Assembly (NCBI RefSeq): GCF_902459775.1
Contig: NZ_CABPSQ010000003.1
Coordinates: 372,001 to 436,000, forward strand
Source of the DNA: Pandoraea captiosa
GTDB lineage: Bacteria; Pseudomonadota; Gammaproteobacteria; Burkholderiales; Burkholderiaceae
Reading direction: 5' to 3'
Length of the DNA stretch: 64,000 bases
Each line of letters starts with the position of its first letter. Positions within the stretch are counted from its first letter, which is position 1. Shown piece after piece: positions 59,401 to 64,000 of this stretch. The translations under genes and the position numbers were made by a program. The notes beneath the pieces are model-generated. The model did not search any database. It saw nothing but the letters and a program-made list of their open reading frames with translations, and was not told where the DNA came from.

Positions 59401-60062
59401 AGGACGATTTCGACGCGGATATCTCGGACGGCGACGTCGGTGCCGCCGCGCCGACGTGGGCCGTCTTCGGCGATCTGATGTCGGTGATGCTCGGCGCGTT
59501 CGTGCTCATCATGCTCGGCGTGATCGGCGTGCAGATCGAGCTGTCGGCCAAGCTGGAACGCGAGGTTAAGGAGCGCCAGGTCGAGACGCAGCGGCGCGAG
59601 ACGCTGGAAAAAGCCCTTGCCGGACCACTTGCGGGCGGTCGTGTCACGCTGGTGAACGGGCGCATCGGCATTAGCGGCAACGTGCTCTTCGCGCTGAACT
59701 CGGACCAGTTGCAGCCGCAGGGGCGCGAGGTACTGCGCAGTCTGGCTGCACCGCTCGCCGCCTATCTGCGCGCAAGCGACGAGATTCTGATGGTCAGCGG
59801 CTTCACCGACGACCAGCAGGTGCGCGAGACGAACCGTCGGTTTGCGGACAACTGGGAGCTCTCGGCGCAGCGTGCACTGACCGTCACCCGCGAACTGATC
59901 GCCGCAGGTGTACCGCCCTCCTCCGTTTTCTCTGCCGCCTTTGGCGCTGAGCAACCCGTGACGTCCAACGCAGACGAAGCCGGGCGCGCCAAGAACCGTC
60001 GCGTGGAAATCGCACCGATGCCGCGCAGCAGCGCGAGCAACGCGGGGAAGCCGAATGCGTGA
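59397..60062 (+). CDS. OmpA-family protein with MotB/ZorB-like membrane helix
   Basis: 221 residues. The single N-terminal helix has PTWAVFGDLMSVMLGAFVLI, with Asp26 set five residues after Trp21, the pattern of the ion-carrying Asp in MotB (W-x5-D) and ZorB. A short coiled coil (50-70) leads to the periplasmic OmpA domain, where GNVLFALNSDQLQPQGREVL and FTDDQ ... ETNRRFADNWELSAQRA ... NRRVEI bind peptidoglycan. It overlaps DUF802 by four bases (ATGA) and DUF2894 by eight. Confidence 0.87.
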   Translation: MKDDFDADISDGDVGAAAPTWAVFGDLMSVMLGAFVLIMLGVIGVQIELSAKLEREVKERQVETQRRETLEKALAGPLAGGRVTLVNGRIGISGNVLFALNSDQLQPQGREVLRSLAAPLAAYLRASDEILMVSGFTDDQQVRETNRRFADNWELSAQRALTVTRELIAAGVPPSSVFSAAFGAEQPVTSNADEAGRAKNRRVEIAPMPRSSASNAGKPNA

Positions 60063-61047
60063 CGAATCGGATGCGATGCGCGATCGGACGGACGACACGC
60101 CTCCGGAAGCGACTCCGGAAGTGCCTCCCGAAGCGCCGGCAGACACCGCCGGGCCGCGCGACAACGCGCACGCTATCGCGGCACAGCTCGATGCATGGCG
60201 CGCGCAGGGACTCCACAAGCGCGACCCGGTTCGCTTTCATCGCATCGAGGCGCTCTCGCGTCGTGCAGGCGCGTTCAGCGGCGACGTGCGACGCGTGCTC
60301 GACGAACGCCTCGCGGCACTCACACGTGAATTCTGCGGCGCGCTAGGTGCCGATGCGGACGTCGCACCGGTGACGTCCGACGCCGCTGACCGACCGAGCG
60401 CCGCTTCGCGTCAGACGACGACCGCGACTTCAGCCGCAACTTCAGCCGCAACGTCACCCACGACGGCAACTCTGGCCGCGCTCGCGCGCGACATGACGCA
60501 ACGCGTCGGTGCGAGCGAGCGCGCCGCGACGTCCGACAGCCCTCGCGCCCTGACCCCGAGTCGCACATCGACGCCAAGCAGTCCGTCGGCCGGCCCCGCA
60601 ATGGCGCACGGCGACGACACGCTACCGAAACGCCCTGTCACACAGCGAGCGCCGTCCGTGCCGCCGACCCTCGCCATCACGCCGACGGTCATCGCGACGG
60701 ACGACGCCTTCGAAGACCTCGACGTCCTCGAATATTTCCGCGAGACGTGGTCCAAGCTGAGCACGGACGGCAACCTGCGCCAGTCGCTCGCGCAAGTGCC
60801 CGAGAACGCCGGACCGCTCAATTCGAGCCATCTCGTGCACCGCGCACTCTCGCTCATGCACGATGTCTCGCCCGACTATCTGCGCCACTTCCTGCGTCAC
60901 GCCGATGCCCTTTCGTGGCTCGAAGACATGGAGACGACGGGCGTCTTCGGCGTGAAGGCCGCAGCACGCGCGCCCGCCCCGACCAGGTCGGCCAAGCCCG
61001 CGAAGTCGGCCACGCCGTCCAGACCGTCACGCGCCAAGGCTCGCTGA
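60055..61047 (+). CDS. DUF2894 family protein
   Basis: 330 residues. The conserved N-terminal region has AAQLDAWRAQGLHKRDPVRF and IEALSRRAGAFSGDVRRVLD. A long Ala/Thr/Pro linker (about 120-205) separates it from the C-terminal block DVLEYFRETWSKLSTDGNLR and SPDYLRHFLRHADALSWLED. Helical and soluble. It is the fourth gene of the motor-like operon. Its stop overlaps the 3' end of the MFS gene on the other strand by 21 bp. Confidence 0.83.
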   Translation: MRDESDAMRDRTDDTPPEATPEVPPEAPADTAGPRDNAHAIAAQLDAWRAQGLHKRDPVRFHRIEALSRRAGAFSGDVRRVLDERLAALTREFCGALGADADVAPVTSDAADRPSAASRQTTTATSAATSAATSPTTATLAALARDMTQRVGASERAATSDSPRALTPSRTSTPSSPSAGPAMAHGDDTLPKRPVTQRAPSVPPTLAITPTVIATDDAFEDLDVLEYFRETWSKLSTDGNLRQSLAQVPENAGPLNSSHLVHRALSLMHDVSPDYLRHFLRHADALSWLEDMETTGVFGVKAAARAPAPTRSAKPAKSATPSRPSRAKAR

Positions 61048-62322
61048 CCCGCGCGGCATCGCGTGCAACGTTGCGGCCCAGAACATCAACGCAGTGACAC
61101 TCACGCCTGCCCCGAGCACGCATACGCCGATCCAGCCATAGGCCGCATAAGTCGCTGTCGCCGCGACCGCGCCCAGCCCGCTGCCCATGGCATAGAACAG
61201 CATGTACGCGCCCACGAGTCGGCTCGGGGCATCCGTGCGTGCCGCGAAAATCAGGCTCTGATTGGTGACGTGGATCGCCTGCCCCGCCAGATCCAGCAAC
61301 AACACCCCCAGCACCAGCCAGACCAGCGACGCATGCAGGCCCGCTAACGGCAGCCACGAGAGCGTGAGCACCACGAGCGAGACACCCGTCGTGCGTTGCG
61401 CCCATCCCCGGTCCGCCCACTGTCCCGCGCGCGCCGCTGCCAGCGCGCCCGCTGCACCGACAAGGCCGAACGCGCCCACCGTCGTATGCGAGAAATGGAA
61501 CGGCGCGGCAGACAACGGCAACACCAGTGCACTCCAGAAAATGCTGAACGCCATGAACATCAACAGGGCAATCGCACCGCGAATCTGCAATGTACGCTCC
61601 GAGCGCAGAAGACCGAACATCGACATCAGCAATACGATGTAACGCTGTCGCGTGACCGATGCACCCGATGCTGCCGATGCGACCGATATCCCCGGAACGG
61701 CCTGACGCGGCAGCGCACGCCACAGCACCGCGCCGAGCCCGAGCATCGCCAGCGCCGAAGCGACGTACACCCCGCGCCACCCGGCGATGTCCGCGATCGC
61801 CCCCGACATCACACGCGCGAGCAGCAAGCCGACCACGACGCCGCCCTGCGTCGCCCCGACGACCCGCCCCCGCTCATGTTCGCCCGCTGCACTCGACGCG
61901 TACGCAATCAAACCCTGCGTCATCGCCGTGCCCAACATGCCGACGAACGTCATGCCCGCGAGCAGTGCCGCCGCCGAGGTCGACGCCGACACCGCCAGCA
62001 AGCTCACCGTGAGCAATGCGAGTTGCACCAGCATCAGACGACGTCGCTCCCATTGGTCACCCAGTGGCACGAGAAACAGCAGCGCCAGCGCGCAACCCAC
62101 CTGTGTGGCCGTAATGACGCCGCCGGCCGCGCCCTGCGAGATGCCGAAGTCGTTGGCGAGGGCGTCGAGCAACGGCTGGGCGTAGTACACGTTCGCGACG
62201 CTCAGGCCCGCTGCGCACGCGAAGATCGACACGAGACTGCGCGGCATGCGACGAGAAGCGCCGGGCGAAATCGTCGCCTCCGTCGATAGGCATGCGGCGT
62301 TCGTGGAGGGATTCGAGGACAT
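61027..62322 (-). CDS. MFS transporter, divergent to HxlR regulator
   Basis: 431 residues from 62322 (MSSNPSTNAAC); the longer frame starts in the operator region. Twelve hydrophobic helices begin with SLVSIFACAAGLSVANVYYA. A-motif-like FLVPLGDQWERRRLM follows helix 2. A proton-driven exporter of unknown substrate. It shares a 127-bp promoter region with the HxlR gene and is probably repressed by it. Confidence 0.9.
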   Translation of the reverse strand: MSSNPSTNAACLSTEATISPGASRRMPRSLVSIFACAAGLSVANVYYAQPLLDALANDFGISQGAAGGVITATQVGCALALLFLVPLGDQWERRRLMLVQLALLTVSLLAVSASTSAAALLAGMTFVGMLGTAMTQGLIAYASSAAGEHERGRVVGATQGGVVVGLLLARVMSGAIADIAGWRGVYVASALAMLGLGAVLWRALPRQAVPGISVASAASGASVTRQRYIVLLMSMFGLLRSERTLQIRGAIALLMFMAFSIFWSALVLPLSAAPFHFSHTTVGAFGLVGAAGALAAARAGQWADRGWAQRTTGVSLVVLTLSWLPLAGLHASLVWLVLGVLLLDLAGQAIHVTNQSLIFAARTDAPSRLVGAYMLFYAMGSGLGAVAATATYAAYGWIGVCVLGAGVSVTALMFWAATLHAMPRGSASLGA

Positions 62323-62356
62323 AGCGGCTCCCGGGGCGGATCGGTGCCCCAAACCA

Positions 62357-62408
62357 GTTTCAAATAAAGACTGGTTGGATCATAGCCAAACCAGTCTTAA
62401 AATGAAAC
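62357..62408. promoter_or_regulatory. Operator: 20-bp imperfect inverted repeat between MFS and hxlR-like gene
   Basis: GTTTCAAATAAAGACTGGTT (62357-62376) and AACCAGTCTTAAAATGAAAC (62389-62408) are inverted copies, 17 of 20 matches, 12-base spacer. The left arm also overlaps AACCAGT/ACTGGTT (62352-62376). This is AT-rich and divergent; the HxlR product is the likely binder. Confidence 0.78.
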
Positions 62409-62448
62409 TTAATTTTTGCCGATGTCCTTTCCGGGAAGACGAACACTC

Positions 62449-62919
62449 ATGACCGAGACCCGCCCCGAGATCCGCGCCGTTATGCCCACGTCCCCCTTCG
62501 ACACGTGCCCCGTGGCTCGCACCGTCGACGTGATTGGCGACCGTTGGAGCCTGCTCATCGTGCGCGACGCCTTCGACGGCGTGCGCCGCTTCGGCGATTT
62601 CCTGCGAAGTCTGGGGGTCGCCCGCAGCATGCTCACGACACGCCTGCGCGCACTGGTGGAGGCGGGCATTCTGTCGGTGCAGCCCGCGTCGGACGGCACG
62701 TCGTATCAGGAATACGTGCTCACGCCGAAGGGCCGCGAACTCTTCACGCTGATCGTGGCGCTGCGCCAGTGGGGAGAGAAATACCGGTTCGGCGAACAGG
62801 AGCGGCACTCGACGCTGATCGACACACGCACCGGCGAGCCACTGGCCGAGTTGCAGCCGAGGTCCGCCAGCGGGCAACCCGTCGCACCGGAACAGACGCA
62901 GGTCGTCCGCCCACGCTAG
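62449..62919 (+). CDS. HxlR-family transcriptional regulator
   Basis: 156 residues from 62449 (MTETRPEIR). The HxlR winged helix has CPVARTVDVIGDRWSLLIVR and FGDFLRSLGVARSMLTTRLR, with QEYVLTPKGREL as the wing. It regulates the divergent MFS gene, by family habit in response to reactive or aromatic compounds. One Cys (Cys20 zone, DTCPVA) could sense thiol stress. Confidence 0.9.
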   Translation: MTETRPEIRAVMPTSPFDTCPVARTVDVIGDRWSLLIVRDAFDGVRRFGDFLRSLGVARSMLTTRLRALVEAGILSVQPASDGTSYQEYVLTPKGRELFTLIVALRQWGEKYRFGEQERHSTLIDTRTGEPLAELQPRSASGQPVAPEQTQVVRPR

Positions 62920-63085
62920 CGCCCGGTCACGGATCAGGCGGTGGCAGATGACGACGGAACGGGGCCGAGCGTCGCGGAATGCGGCGCGACGCCGTCGCCC
63001 GGGACGGGACCGACGTCGTTGCCGGGGCGCCCGCGCGGGCGTCGGCTTGCCAGTGGAGGGCGTTCCGGTAGATAATCGAGCCCGT

Positions 63086-63212
63086 TCCCGCTGCCGCAGC
63101 GCGGGACTTTTCCATTGAAAATCATCGTGTTGGGCGCTGACTCCGGCTTACCGCCGACGCTGCCGCCCGCCGCAGCATTCCTCGACAAGCCGTCGTCCAG
63201 ACGGCTTTTTGT
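63086..63212 (+). promoter_or_regulatory. Structured leader of trmB with terminator-like hairpin and in-frame TTG
   Basis: In the 297-bp gap 62920-63216, hairpin 1 (63086-63106, CCCGCTG/CAGC-GGG) precedes ACTTTTCC. Hairpin 2 AAGCCGTC/GACGGCTT (63187-63207) is followed by TTTTG, five bases before the trmB ATG. A TTG at 63115 is in frame with trmB (34 codons upstream). Confidence 0.55.
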
Positions 63213-63216
63213 TTCC

Positions 63217-64000
63217 ATGACGAACCACGGACATCCGCCGGCTGACGACGCGCAACCGGCTCACGACGACGACGATATCGGTACGTCGCCCACTCATGCC
63301 GAAGGCGGCGACGATGCGTACGTCGGCCCCGACGGCGTGGCGCACCCGCGCCGCATTCGCAGTTTCGTGCGTCGCGCGGGGCGCAGCTCGGAAGCGCAAA
63401 AGCGCGCCTTCGACGAACTCGGCCCGAAGTTCGTGCTGCCATACGCGCCCGAGACGCTCGACTGGCCGGCGGCTTTCGGGCGTGCCGACGCGCCGCGCAT
63501 CCTCGAGATCGGCTTCGGCATGGGCGACGGCACGGCGCACATCGCCAAGTTGCGTCCGAACGACGATTTCCTCGGCGTGGAAGTCCACGAGCCGGGCGTG
63601 GGCGCGCTGCTCAAGCTCATCGGCACGACCCCGCTCGCGAACGTGCGCATCATCCAGCACGACGCAGTGGAAGTCGTCGAGCACATGCTGCCCGAAGGTT
63701 CGCTCGACGGTGTGCACGTGTTCTTCCCCGATCCGTGGCACAAGAAGCGCCATCACAAGCGACGTTTGCTGCAGCCGCCGTTCGTGGCGCTGCTCGCGTC
63801 GCGTTTGAAGCCGGGCGGCTATCTGCACTGTGCGACGGACTGGCAGGAGTACGCCGAGCAGATGCTCGAAGTGCTCGGTGGCGAAGCCTCGCTGGAGAAC
63901 ACGGCGGCCGATTACGCCCCGCGTCCGGACTATCGCCCCGTGACGAAATTCGAAAACCGCGGCTTGCGCCTCGGTCATGGCGTGTGGGATCTGGTGTTCC
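63217..64000 (+). CDS. trmB: tRNA (guanine-N7-)-methyltransferase TrmB, 3' truncated by window edge
   Basis: At least 261 residues from ATG 63217, still open at 64000. AdoMet motif I is [11 protein letters not shown], followed by [15 protein letters not shown], then [15 protein letters not shown] and [13 protein letters not shown], all TrmB signatures. It makes m7G46 in tRNA. The first 55 residues are a basic-acidic extension typical of betaproteobacterial copies. The start may instead be TTG 63115. No ribosome binding site is obvious because the hairpin is so close. Confidence 0.93.
   Translation, partial: MTNHGHPPADDAQPAHDDDDIGTSPTHAEGGDDAYVGPDGVAHPRRIRSFVRRAGRSSEAQKRAFDELGPKFVLPYAPETLDWPAAFGRADAPRILEIGFGMGDGTAHIAKLRPNDDFLGVEVHEPGVGALLKLIGTTPLANVRIIQHDAVEVVEHMLPEGSLDGVHVFFPDPWHKKRHHKRRLLQPPFVALLASRLKPGGYLHCATDWQEYAEQMLEVLGGEASLENTAADYAPRPDYRPVTKFENRGLRLGHGVWDLVF

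Overview
The window joins two very different pieces of DNA. Positions 1 to about 52,654 are one end of a large integrative and conjugative element (ICE) of the ICEclc/PAGI-2/PFGI-1 superfamily. Positions 52,655 to 64,000 are ordinary chromosome of a high-GC betaproteobacterium, most likely Burkholderiaceae (a Pandoraea-like genome is my best guess; this is inference from protein style only). The junction is seen directly: an 18-bp piece matching the 3' end of a tRNA-Gly gene, including CCA, lies at 52,637-52,654 and is followed by a rho-independent terminator. No integrase or type IV secretion genes are in view; they should lie left of position 1.

Defence cargo fills 1-20,336. On the plus strand are a five-gene block (SNF2 helicase, AIPR protein, GHKL ATPase, type III-like Mod methyltransferase, Res endonuclease) and then a Gabija-type pair (OLD/TOPRIM nuclease plus UvrD-like helicase). 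On the minus strand is a complete type II CBASS (patatin phospholipase CapV, DncV-like nucleotide cyclase, E1-E2 fusion Cap2, JAB protease Cap3), preceded by a DUF2188 protein and a divergent XRE regulator/ImmA metalloprotease pair. A 243-bp direct repeat of the 3' end of the conserved ICE gene TIGR03747 flanks the CBASS block, which points to recombination-driven stacking of modules.

The ICE backbone (20,334-47,116, all minus strand) reads, in transcription order, alpA, parA, shi-like, parB (bisD-like), DUF2857 (bisC-like), STY4528, LOTUS protein, TIGR03761, DUF3158, ssb, topB, a run of small DUF genes, a methyltransferase, an SNF2 helicase, then the conjugation genes pilL to traD and TIGR03747. 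Three layers of unexplained regulatory sequence sit in it: a leader hairpin in front of twelve start codons, three copies of a three-stem element with compensatory changes, and three copies of a perfect palindrome in front of the replication/processing operons.

The regulatory end (47,116-52,654) holds an IS5-family insertion only about 50 bp upstream of alpA, a BisR-sized gene, two LysR regulators, and a frameshifted exbD remnant with a Fur-box-like sequence. If the ICEclc model applies, the IS separates the alpA promoter from its activator.

The chromosomal part holds a TetR regulator and MFS exporter, three tandem 35-residue peptide genes each with a strong ribosome binding site, and a four-gene operon (DUF3348, DUF802, OmpA-like, DUF2894). 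In that operon the second and third products look like a MotA/MotB- or ZorA/ZorB-type ion-driven motor with a 62-residue-repeat tail. An MFS/HxlR divergent pair and the start of trmB follow. The peptide array and the motor-like operon are the strongest candidates for undescribed chromosomal systems; the leader hairpins and three-stem elements are the strongest in the ICE.
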